DNA of 64,000 nucleotides from Caballeronia temeraria (GTDB taxonomy: Bacteria; Pseudomonadota; Gammaproteobacteria; Burkholderiales; Burkholderiaceae). Below, in pieces: positions 34,307 through 42,592 of the stretch. The notes beneath the pieces were generated by a model that was given only the letters and a program-made list of their open reading frames with translations, was not told the origin of the DNA and searched no databases. Position numbers and translations under genes: made by a program. The stretch spans positions 1-64,000 of the forward strand of contig NZ_FCOI02000018.1 in assembly GCF_001544795.2 (NCBI RefSeq). The letters run 5' to 3'. How positions within the stretch are numbered: the stretch's first letter is position 1; each line of letters begins with the position of its first letter.

Positions 34307-34874
34307 CGCTGCCTTCATCGTTCGCTAACGTATTGTTGAGAATCGCGTGTAGCTGCGATTGGACGGTATCCGGGCCGGCGGCGGCCGTCTTCACCAGTTC
34401 GCTGATCGACGGAGCTAGCCCGTCCAAGTGGTTAGTGATTTCGTTCAACGGATTCGCGAGATCCTGATTTGGCTCGGGAACGTTCAATGGAAGTAACACG
34501 GCTAACCAGTTCCGCAAGGTGGGCTCACAATCACCGTCGGGCAGCGTCCCTACAGTCAACACTCGACAAACCCTTGCGAACGCATCGAAAGTTTCACTAT
34601 CAGGCCTAACGCCAGCAAGAACGGTGGTAACCGGCCTGCGTGACTTCATGACGTCAAGCATTCGGCCAACACCTTCAACGTTGTGCAAGATATGCTGGCT
34701 CGATTCCGATCCGGTATCAGCGATGAGAACGAGGTCAGGGGACGGTATTGCACCAACAAAGGCCGCGGGAATATCAAACGACAGACCACCGATTGTTAAG
34801 GGACTTGGCAGTCGCTTGTAACCCGCAGTTTCCAGTAACTGACAGATGCGTGCTACGGAAGAGGAAATCGTCAT
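34293..34874 (-). CDS. lmuC: small middle subunit of the Sir2/SMC operon (LmuC-like)
   Basis: 193 residues, MTISSSVARICQLLETAGY, with a compact alpha/beta N-terminal part (FVGAIPSPDLVLIADTGSES; PVTTVLAGVRPDSETFDAF) and a helical C-terminus. No catalytic motif is seen. A protein of about 200 residues between effector and SMC gene is the expected place of LmuC. Its ATG overlaps the stop of the Sir2 gene (ATGA), and its end overlaps the ATPase gene, so the three are tightly coupled. The name is inferred from position and size. Confidence 0.6.
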   Translation of the reverse strand: MTISSSVARICQLLETAGYKRLPSPLTIGGLSFDIPAAFVGAIPSPDLVLIADTGSESSQHILHNVEGVGRMLDVMKSRRPVTTVLAGVRPDSETFDAFARVCRVLTVGTLPDGDCEPTLRNWLAVLLPLNVPEPNQDLANPLNEITNHLDGLAPSISELVKTAAAGPDTVQSQLHAILNNTLANDEGSDDPA

Positions 34875-36589
34875 ATTGCGAGCTCGCGACGAAAGTTCTG
34901 CAATAACTCCTCCGAGCCGGTTCCTCTGCTGAGGAGGTCGCTAACGCTGACCTCCCGCTTGGCAAGCCTGCCAGTCCGGCTCGGAGGGCGTCGAGGAGAG
35001 CGCGCCAGGCTGGGTGCAATTTCCGCACTATGAACGACGGCAACGTTGTCGCCATCCACGAGATGACCATTGTGCCGTAGGCGCAGTGCAGCGTGGCTGT
35101 TTGTAACGAGAACAAGCTTCGTCAAAGTTCCTGCAGAGTTGATCTTGGCCATCCCCGATGTTGGGTCGGCGGGATCGGCATCACTTAACGTCCAAAGTCC
35201 ATCTCGCATACCGATGCCAAGAAGGCCGGTAACCACTGCGGCTTCAGGTAGCCCAGACGACAGAAGCACCGGGTCCGCGGCGATTCGATGGAGCGGCGAT
35301 GAAGTGACTGGATTGTAGCGCCAAGGCCCTTCCGCTTCCCGTCCGTCTCTGAAGAGGCGGGTGATCCGGCTTAACCTCATCATCAATCCCCGTAAGAATA
35401 TGAGGCGGTCGCCGTCTGCCTGCGACGCGACCGTGTTTCGGATGGCTATGACGCCAGCCTGCAATTCTTTCCGATCGGCCGGAGCGAGCGCTCCCGTCGC
35501 CAGTTCGACGAGTGCACGTACTTTTGAGCACAGAATGTGAAGTGTCAGCGCAACGAGAAGCGGCTTTGCATATGCCCTGATGAGCGACGTGTTCAGTATT
35601 TGCTGTCGCGTCGCTGGCGTATATGCTGTGGGGTAAACGTTCTGAAGCATGCCCAACTGATCAGCACCAAGCCGGTCTTCCGAAAACACGAAACCTGGCG
35701 GATCGTTGGGCCACGGCCACTCCATGGTCGCCGCGGCCTTTGCAAACAGCGCCTGAATATTTGCATCTTGAGCAGACAAGCCCATCATCAGCGTGGGTTT
35801 GCGGACAATGATGTCAGCAAGTTTGTTAACGATCGCAGCGTTTTCAAGTTTGGCTGCCCATCCGTTAATTTGGGATTGCCGTGCGATCAGAAATGGTCGG
35901 TAACCCGCTTCGTCTTCGGTCGCCTTAATTGCGCATCCGTGAAACTTGTATAAAGCTGCGCGCTGCTGAGCCTCTCGAAGATTCTCCGGACGCACGCATA
36001 CGACAATTGAAGGATGGCCCGCAGTGAGTTCGGTCGCCGCGCGTTCAATCAGGCCATCCCAGTTTGCGGTGGCGATTTCTGACACGACGCCTTCCTGCAT
36101 CAACAATGCGATGCACAGATGCTCGACATCAGGTTCGAGCCGGGGGTCTGCAAAGGTTTCTGCGACGCTAACGGCTTCCCAGAGTAGGTAATCGGCTGCC
36201 TCGCCCTCAACATTCACATCGAGCAAACGCGCGTAATTGTTGATGAGGCGGCTAGTAATAGCCTCAGCGTCCTGCCATCCAGCAAACGGATGGTCAAAGT
36301 CGACTCGTGCCCATTCATCGGCGGAGAGGGTCGCGCACGCAAGCGCATCATTCAGTGCGGTCTTGAAGCGGCACGCGGCGGCTGCATGATCAATTTTCGC
36401 TCGCAGGAACTCAAGCACTTTGGGCACAACCGCGCGAAGCCCGGGCACCCGCCCTAAGGAAATTCCGGAGCCGAGCCAGAATACATATCGATCTTCGGCC
36501 ACGCCAGACGCGAGTGCCTTAAACGGGCCATCAAGCATGTCCAGCGTCTGCTGGATCGTTATGTCGGCAGCGTGTGGAGCGTGAGGCAT
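34871..36589 (-). CDS. lmuA: SIR2-domain effector (Lamassu-Sir2, LmuA)
   Basis: 572 residues from ATG 36589 (AGAAGG 4 bases before); a 66-base upstream extension is less likely. Residues 25-300 form a SIR2_2-type domain: VFWLGSGISLGRVPG (nucleotide loop), ATANWDGLIERA (Asn and Asp pair) and LYKFHGCAIKA (catalytic His). Defence-associated SIR2 domains degrade NAD+ and stop growth of infected cells. The C-terminal half (about 350-572) has no recognised domain and may bind its partners. It is the first gene of an operon with lmuC and lmuB on the minus strand. Confidence 0.8.
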   Translation of the reverse strand: MPHAPHAADITIQQTLDMLDGPFKALASGVAEDRYVFWLGSGISLGRVPGLRAVVPKVLEFLRAKIDHAAAACRFKTALNDALACATLSADEWARVDFDHPFAGWQDAEAITSRLINNYARLLDVNVEGEAADYLLWEAVSVAETFADPRLEPDVEHLCIALLMQEGVVSEIATANWDGLIERAATELTAGHPSIVVCVRPENLREAQQRAALYKFHGCAIKATEDEAGYRPFLIARQSQINGWAAKLENAAIVNKLADIIVRKPTLMMGLSAQDANIQALFAKAAATMEWPWPNDPPGFVFSEDRLGADQLGMLQNVYPTAYTPATRQQILNTSLIRAYAKPLLVALTLHILCSKVRALVELATGALAPADRKELQAGVIAIRNTVASQADGDRLIFLRGLMMRLSRITRLFRDGREAEGPWRYNPVTSSPLHRIAADPVLLSSGLPEAAVVTGLLGIGMRDGLWTLSDADPADPTSGMAKINSAGTLTKLVLVTNSHAALRLRHNGHLVDGDNVAVVHSAEIAPSLARSPRRPPSRTGRLAKREVSVSDLLSRGTGSEELLQNFRRELAI

Positions 36590-37294
36590 TAAACCTTCTC
36601 TCGGTCGTTGGAGTGCTGACAATAGTGACCTCCTTCGCCGCAGCAGAGAGGTCATTGCTGGAACATCAGCCTGAAAGTTTTTTGTCCAGTAGTATCGCGG
36701 CAGTATTCTAGATGGAGTCGGTGAAGTCCGGCAATCCGCTTTTTTATAACGGGAGAGCGGCGGGGGGCAATGCGCAACGCGTCCGGGAGGACGACAACGA
36801 TCAGGGACGATTCGGGAATGGAGCGTCGCGGAGGTTGCAAAAGTTCACGTCGATGACGATCCGACCAACGGGATGTAACGATGGCTCCGACCGCGTACTG
36901 CAAAATGCAATGGGAACGCGATCTCATTTCGGGCTGACACCTGAGTGCCCTTATCTCCATCCATGGAGCTGTCGGACATTGCCTCGATTAAAGGCAAATC
37001 CCAACCAGCGGATGGAGGTGCTCAGGTTGCGTTGAATGGCCGCCTCGCCGATCGCGGACCGTCTATTTCGCCCGGCAGGAATCATTCAGTGACAGGGAGG
37101 CGAACGACTCGCTGGCTCCGGTCTGTGAATGGCTGCTGACTTACCTGAAGCTGGCATGTCGCCGCCTATCGGCGAGCGTCCGCAAAGGCCGAAATCCGGC
37201 TCGCGATACGCCAGCATCTTCGGGGCGGGTACGCAGTGTGGTTGGCTTCGCCGTGGAATTTCCTCAACGTGAGGACACGTGCGCAGCGGCGCGG
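36590..37294. other. intergenic region, no gene recognised
   Basis: About 700 bases between the Sir2 gene and the RES toxin. It must contain the promoter of the Lamassu operon next to 36589. No open frame shows a familiar motif, and no repeats stand out. Confidence 0.35.
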
Positions 37295-37981
37295 TCACGA
37301 GGCTTCTTCTGCCTGCCAGTTTGCACCGCTTGGGTCAGCAATGCCGATATTGAAGCGGTCAAGGAACGCAGGAAGATCTGGATGATCGATGAGTGGAACG
37401 GAAGTGCCTCGTTGAACCAGACTTGCGCGATCGCCGAAGAGGGCGACCGATACCGAATTTGCGAAACGTGACTGAAAATAGATGCCGTCCACCATTGCGT
37501 CATTGTCGTGGAGGGCAGCACTCCATCTATTCGGGGCAAAATAGTCGGGCGTCGAGAGAACCTGTGTGTCGAATCCGAACTGCCAAAGAGGTTGGGTCAG
37601 ATCTGCGAGACGCAGGGTGCGTGCGATCTCCATTTCCAGTACAGCGACGCAGCGATCCGTGATGGCTTTCTCATCAATGACGTGCGGCATTCCGGCATCA
37701 ACATCGCGGAAACGCCCACGCATCAACGTTTCGGCCATGCAGGCTTCGAAGGAAGACGCGGCATATAGAACGCCGTATTCGTCGCTCGGTGCATCGAACC
37801 GAAAGACCGTGGAGGAAGTCGAGCGACGGTTGTAATAGACCGGCTCACGATGTCGCCAGTGGATTCGCAACAGTGTCGTCACCGAGAGGTCGATCTCTCG
37901 GACAGGGATCCGGGCAGTACGAAAGCCGGGAGGGGGCAGGGGACATGGATCAGGTAATTCTTCGCGAAGCTCGTCGATCAC
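37295..37981 (-). CDS. RES-domain toxin (NAD+ phosphorylase family)
   Basis: 228 residues. RES toxins deplete NAD+. Visible landmarks are Arg in STVFRFDAP, the LYAASSFEACMAETLM block with Glu, and DGIYFQSRFANSVSVALF with Ser. The N-terminal 50 residues are Pro-rich and specific to this subgroup. The ATG overlaps the antitoxin stop (37978-37981), typical for a toxin translated after its antitoxin. The domain call is firm; the enzymatic activity is inferred from the family. Confidence 0.85.
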   Translation of the reverse strand: MIDELREELPDPCPLPPPGFRTARIPVREIDLSVTTLLRIHWRHREPVYYNRRSTSSTVFRFDAPSDEYGVLYAASSFEACMAETLMRGRFRDVDAGMPHVIDEKAITDRCVAVLEMEIARTLRLADLTQPLWQFGFDTQVLSTPDYFAPNRWSAALHDNDAMVDGIYFQSRFANSVSVALFGDRASLVQRGTSVPLIDHPDLPAFLDRFNIGIADPSGANWQAEEAS

Positions 37982-38571
37982 GACGCCCCCTGTTCACCGC
38001 CAACTTCCTGGAGCGCCAGATCCACAACGCGAGCCAGAGATGCATTCGAATTGAGTATGACGTCCGCCGGCGAGCGCCCATCCAACTCCTCCCGCTTTGA
38101 GCGCATAAACGAATGGATAGACCATGAGTTCACTCTCGCAGTCACAAACGGCTCGAGCACTGCCCTCAGTCGTGAGCCTTCAGCGTCGAACTGCCATTTG
38201 GGATAACGAAAACCGCGCTCCTTACCTGCCGGCAGCAGCGCGTACAACGCTCCCTTTTGACGGTCTTCGTTGATCGCGCGTTCGTTGCGCCCCGCGTAGT
38301 CGCGCGCGTCCAGAAGCGTCAGATTGTCGGGATTTCGATACTCTTCAAGGGCGACCCGACGGCCGCGAACTCGGGCCGCCGCAAGTGGATTCACAGTTCC
38401 CGTCGAAAACAACTGAGTCGCATAATGGGGATCGTTCCCGACGCCGCCATTAACGACTTTGTCGAACGCGTCCGTGAGGTAATCGATCACCTCGGGCCGC
38501 CCATCAGCGCCGAGTGCTCGGGCCGTGATCGCCGCCAATTCTCGGGTCGAAATCCCGCTCGTGGCTCTCAT
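37978..38571 (-). CDS. Xre/MbcA/ParS-type antitoxin, long form
   Basis: 197 residues. The C-terminal 50 residues carry the toxin-binding pattern of MbcA/ParS (DUF2384): SIHSFMRSKREELDGRSPADVIL, then LARVVDLALQEVG. The N-terminal 130 residues (STRELAAITARALG; VALEEYRNPDNLTLLDARDYAG) are longer than in common RES antitoxins and not clearly an Xre HTH. It should neutralise the RES toxin encoded next and repress the operon. GAGGAGGGA precedes the ATG, and a perfect inverted repeat lies just upstream. Confidence 0.75.
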   Translation of the reverse strand: MRATSGISTRELAAITARALGADGRPEVIDYLTDAFDKVVNGGVGNDPHYATQLFSTGTVNPLAAARVRGRRVALEEYRNPDNLTLLDARDYAGRNERAINEDRQKGALYALLPAGKERGFRYPKWQFDAEGSRLRAVLEPFVTARVNSWSIHSFMRSKREELDGRSPADVILNSNASLARVVDLALQEVGGEQGAS

Positions 38572-38583
38572 ATTCCCTCCTCA

Positions 38584-38600
38584 GTCATGAAATACATGAC
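38584..38600. promoter_or_regulatory. inverted repeat GTCATG-N5-CATGAC before the antitoxin
   Basis: A perfect 6+6 base inverted repeat, 13 bases upstream of the antitoxin start at 38571 and adjoining its ribosome site. A third CATGAC copy follows at 38604-38609. The spacing of about 10 bases suggests cooperative binding. It is the natural candidate for the antitoxin's own operator. Confidence 0.5.
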
Positions 38601-38810
38601 GTTCATGACCTAGTATGCGCGCTTTGTTAGGCTGACGCAATGTGCGGCCGCAGTGCAGAGTTCCTGCTGCGACGAAGGACAACAGACTGCGGCGACGCAA
38701 GTGTTCTCCGATCTATCTAGCCCGCGAGCCTGCGACACTGCAGGCGATCCGTGTCGGCAAGCAGAGGGTCTCGACCGCAGCTTGATTCGAGAGGTCAGAG
38801 AAGTTCGTCC

Positions 38811-38824
38811 CTACCACGTGGTAG
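38811..38824. promoter_or_regulatory. perfect 14-bp palindrome between the two TA modules
   Basis: CTACCACGTGGTAG is perfectly palindromic with no spacer. It stands in the A+T-richer gap between the divergent toxin-antitoxin operons, about 130 bases upstream of a TATAAT at 38956-38961. It may be an operator; the binding protein is unknown. Confidence 0.4.
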
Positions 38825-39021
38825 CGCGAACGATCCAAATAAGTAAATAGTTTCCGGAAAGTTGATAGATTCATATATGTAAAGTTGCCAACCAACCTAT
38901 TGGAAGAAGATAGCAGAAACGTCTCTTCCGACTAGGGAATTAGTATCATTTGGCCTATAATGAAGAATCAAATGAACCAGATGATCCTCGATCAGTCGCT
39001 GACCTATCCCAGAGGTGTCCC

Positions 39022-39450
39022 ATGCTGCTGGTGTCGCCCGAACAGATTGCCGCGGTGATGGCGCTCACGCGCATCCCGCACTCGGTGGCGGAGCTCGACG
39101 TGCAAGTGCGCGAAGGCTTGCCCAAGTCGGCCTTGAAGGAAGGCGTCGAGCACGCGACGCGCAGCGCCGAAGAGCGCCGCGCGCTGCTCGCGCGCATCGT
39201 GCCGGAAGCGACCTTCAAGCGACGCCGCGACAGGCTGAGTCCGGACGAGTCGGAAAAGACCGAGCGGCTCGCGCGCATCGTGGCGACCGCGCGCTACGTA
39301 TGGGACGACGAGACCGATGCGCGGGAATTCTTGAACACTGCGCATCCGTTGCTCGAAGGACGTACGCCGGTCGACGTCGCCTTGACCGAACTCGGTGCGC
39401 GACGGGTCGAAGAACTGCTGTGGAAATTGTTCTACGGGCTGCCCGCATGA
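39022..39450 (+). CDS. Xre/MbcA/ParS antitoxin (second module)
   Basis: 142 residues from ATG 39022 (AGAGG 6 bases before). The N-terminal part (SPEQIAAVMALTRIP; KSALKEGVEHATRS) is helical and could be an Xre-like DNA-binding unit. The C-terminal part is the toxin-binding domain (REFLNTAHPLLEGRTPVDVALTE, VEELLWKLFYGLPA). A TATAAT at 38956-38961 gives a likely promoter, though its -35 is weak. It is followed by a 24-codon micro-ORF and then the RES toxin. Confidence 0.8.
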   Translation: MLLVSPEQIAAVMALTRIPHSVAELDVQVREGLPKSALKEGVEHATRSAEERRALLARIVPEATFKRRRDRLSPDESEKTERLARIVATARYVWDDETDAREFLNTAHPLLEGRTPVDVALTELGARRVEELLWKLFYGLPA

Positions 39451-39521
39451 CGCTCTATATAGAGGGCACCGCGGATTACATGGAAGCAAGGATTGGCACT
39501 CGAGTTGAGGTGCGTGCCTGA
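39447..39521 (+). CDS. 24-codon micro-ORF between antitoxin and toxin
   Basis: ATG 39447 overlaps the antitoxin stop (ATGA), and its TGA (39519-39521) overlaps the RES start (TGATG). The peptide reads MTLYIEGTADYMEARIG plus seven residues. The double overlap means a ribosome can pass from antitoxin through this ORF to the toxin. RES antitoxin and toxin genes usually overlap directly, so this looks like an insertion or a deliberate spacer. Whether the peptide has any role is unknown. Confidence 0.45.
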   Translation: MTLYIEGTADYMEARIGTRVEVRA

Positions 39522-39997
39522 TGCGCATTTTCCGGATTGCCGACTGCCGCCATCCTGTCTGGAGCGGGACGGGCGCGATGCTGGTCGGTGGCCGCTTCAA
39601 CAGTCCCGGGCGTCCCGTCATCTACGGCGCGCTCAATTTCGCGGGGGCGATGCTCGAGGTGCTGGTGCACGCGCGGATCGGCAAGGTGCCCAAGCACCAC
39701 GTGTGGGTCGAGGTCGATGTGCCCGATGACGTGTCTATCGAGCGCGTGGAGATTGATGATCTGCCGCCCGGGTGGGACGCGCCCGATGCGCAGGTCGCGC
39801 GCCGCTGGGGCGACCAATGGTTCGACGAGGCAAGGTCGGCCATTCTCGTGGTGCCATCGGTGGTGGCCCGGGCGGAATGCAATGCCGTGGTCAATCCAGC
39901 GCATCCGGATGCCGGACGGCTGGTGGTCTCTGCGCCGCAGCCGGTGGTGTGGGATCAGAGGCTGTTCGTGACTGCGCCGGCCGCATCGCCCGAATAG
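39521..39997 (+). CDS. RES-domain toxin (short form)
   Basis: 158 residues, close to the usual RES length. Signature parts are MRIFRIADCRHPVWSGTGA (Arg), GGRFNSPGRPVIYGA, AMLEVLVHARIG (Glu) and VPSVVARAECNAVVNP (Ser). It probably degrades NAD+, as shown for the family. It differs strongly from the RES protein encoded at 37295-37981 and belongs to the more common subgroup. Translation is likely coupled through the micro-ORF, since its own ribosome site is weak. Confidence 0.88.
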   Translation: MRIFRIADCRHPVWSGTGAMLVGGRFNSPGRPVIYGALNFAGAMLEVLVHARIGKVPKHHVWVEVDVPDDVSIERVEIDDLPPGWDAPDAQVARRWGDQWFDEARSAILVVPSVVARAECNAVVNPAHPDAGRLVVSAPQPVVWDQRLFVTAPAASPE

Positions 39998-40087
39998 GCT
40001 CACCGTCGGTCCTTGCAATGACTCGCCTTGTTCGGACACGTTTGGAAGCCACTCGCTTCCCTTTGACTTAAACGAGAGCCCATCGCG

Positions 40088-42095
40088 ATGGCCAATCAAC
40101 CGCAACAGCTGACCCTGCCGCTGCCGCGGATCTACACCCGCACGGATTTCACCGCGCTGCGCGCCTTCGTGCAGCGGCTTGCCGGCGGCGACCATCGCGC
40201 GGCTCTATTACGATCCGGAGCGCTCGCCGCACGCGGCCAGTGCCGAGGCGATGGAGCGGTTTTTGGGCACCATGCGCGATGACCTGGTTCATCTCGCGCT
40301 CCTGCATGGCTCGTCGGTCCTAGCCGATCATCTACGAGCGTCGATCAAACAGCACGGCAGCGCGAAGCTCACGGCGATGACCTTGCGCATGGTCGAGCAG
40401 GCGTCGACGCTGGCGGCAGCCGTCCCGCACCTGACGCATCCGGTGCATCTGTGGTTCCGGCCGTTGATCGCGCAGCGCCTGAACGGGGAGGGGATCGGCA
40501 CGCTCGGCGCGCTAGTTGACTACTGCAATGCGCGCGGCGGTAGCTGGTGGCGGTCGGTGCCGCGCATCGGCGCCTTGCGCGCGAGAACCCTTGTCGCGTG
40601 GCTGCGGCGGCATGAAACAACGCTCGGCGTGAAGGTCGCCGCGGACGTCGATACGATGTCGTTGGTGCCGGCGGATTCGAGCAGACCCAAAAGCGGCGAT
40701 GCCGTCGTAATGATCGGCGGCCATCCCGGGGAACCGCAGCTGGCGCCCTTCGAATATCTTGCCGTGCCCGCGGAGTTGTCAGGCGGGGATGGGATACACC
40801 GCGGTCCAAATCGGGCGAGCAGTTTTGCGTTCATCCGCGCCGACCATGACCTGGCGGCCGTGCACGCGTACTTGCATCGCTACCGCGATCGCCCGACGAC
40901 CTTGCGAGCTTACACGCGTGAGGTCGAGCGACTGATTCTCTGGAGCGTCGTGGTTCGGCAAAAAGCGCTGTCGTCGCTCACGGTCGAGGACTGCGAGGCC
41001 TACAAAGACTTCTTGAAGGCGCCGTTGCCGTCTTTCATGGGCCCCAAGCGACCTCGCACCAGCGGCCGCTGGCGCCCGTTCACGCAAGAGGGCTTGTCGG
41101 GCGACAGTCAGGCGTGCGCGGTGCGCGTGCTGCGAGCTGCCTTTGCGTGGCTGGTCGAGGTTCGCTATCTGGCCGGGAACCCGTGGAGTGCGGTGCGTGA
41201 ACCGGCGACCGTGACGCGGGAAATGTCGGTGCAAGTGCACCGAGCGCTGCCGGCCAAACTATGGGCTCAGGTGCGCAAGGCGCTCGATGCGGTTTGCGAA
41301 GCTTTCGGTGGGACAGGCCCGCAAGACGATGACGAGCTCCGGCAGTGGCGCGCCGCGCGCGCGGCGGTTCTTCTGATGGGCGATTCCGGGTTGCGGCGTG
41401 CGGAAGTTGCGCTCGCGCGTCGGGAAGACCTGCGGATCGCTGAGGTGCCCGAGGAGGGGCGAGCGTCACGCAGCCCTTCGTCGGGTTCGCCACCGGAAGC
41501 ACCGCCGCCGATAACCACGCAAACGCCGTCGCGAACGATGCCGCGATCGACACCAATGAGTTCGATCGACCCCGGCCGCGGACACCCGGCGGTGTGGACA
41601 CTGACCATCATTGGGAAGCGTCGCAAGCAGCGCACGGTGCCGGTCAGCGGGGCGACGATCGGCGCCCTGCGGGCACACTGGGACGACCGGGGGCGTGACT
41701 TCGACGCCCCGCGCGCTCACGGATCGCTGATCGCGCCGCAGTGGATTCCGGGTACGCGCGCCGCGCTTGATCGGCACGACGTAAACGCGGAAGAAGTGCC
41801 GTACACCGTCGACGCCTTAGGACGGCTCGTGCGCACGGCGGTGCAACGCTTGAGCGCGCAGACCGCTGCGCTGGCCGACTTCAGCGCGGACGACCTGGTG
41901 CAACTGGCGAACACGTCGGCGCATGCTTTTCGGCATACATTTGGGACACGGGCCGTTGCACGCGAGATGCCGACCGATGTCGTCCAGGCGATCCTCGGAC
42001 ACGCGTCGTTGCAGACCACGTCGATTTATGTACGGGCAGAGCGGCGACGGATGCTCGAGGCGGCCGCGCGATACTACGCCGATGACGAAACGTGA
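40088..42095 (+). pseudogene. tyrosine recombinase with one-base frameshift
   Basis: The frame from ATG 40088 (MANQPQQLTLPLPRIYTR... RAFVQRL) changes after about 30 codons. The rest continues in another frame from about 40179 (PAATIARLYYDPERSPHAAS) to 42095. One extra T near 40179 explains the break. The remaining 635 residues include an N-terminal recombinase-specific region, a SAM-like domain, and a complete catalytic domain: Arg in GDSGLRRAEVAL, HAFRHTFGTRAV, LGHASL and Tyr in TSIYVRAERRR. It may be inactive, expressed from an internal start, or a sequencing error. It forms the right edge of the island. Confidence 0.8.
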
Positions 42096-42174
42096 TCGAG
42101 CTCAAAGCGACGCAGATGAGCCGTTCGGACTCTTTCTCGGCGTTCGTTAACGCTAACGATAAAAAGGAGCGAAC

Positions 42175-42408
42175 GTGCCTGCCACTATCACCGATGTACT
42201 TTCCACGCGTAATGGCGAAATGGAGTTTCATTTCACAGTCAGCGATGGACAACATCGAGATGCATTGATCGCCACCTTGACAATGAGCGAAGCTGTTGCC
42301 ATTGCGAATGGCAAGGATAGCGGCGACGTGTCATTGATGTGCCGCGTCATCGTCAAGACGATTGAACATCAGTCGCTGGTTGGGCAAACTTTCGGCGATG
42401 CGGACTAG
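42175..42408 (+). CDS. small hypothetical protein
   Basis: 77 residues from a GTG start with AAGGAG 6 bases upstream. The pattern NGEMEFHFTVSDGQHRDALI and a helical end (VSLMCRVIVKTIEHQSL) resemble short Burkholderia stress proteins of the DUF1488-like size, but I cannot assign it. It follows the recombinase gene. Confidence 0.55.
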   Translation: MPATITDVLSTRNGEMEFHFTVSDGQHRDALIATLTMSEAVAIANGKDSGDVSLMCRVIVKTIEHQSLVGQTFGDAD

Positions 42409-42592
42409 TTCCCGGTTTCGGGAGGGACTTGGCTCGGCAAGATTCGAGCGCGCTGATGAGTGAAGGCCGAGCCTTGCCAGACAAGGCCTGTATTTTGCGA
42501 ATAAACCGCGTCGCTGTTTCCAGCTCAGGGGACAGACGTTACCGGGCGTCAAAGTTACCTGCGCGGTTCAGCAAACTCAACGGAGGCGAATC

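Noticed and set aside
40044-40060. GGAAGC-N5-GCTTCC hairpin after the short RES toxin as a terminator
   Set aside because: Only six base pairs and a poor T-tract; too weak to list as a feature.
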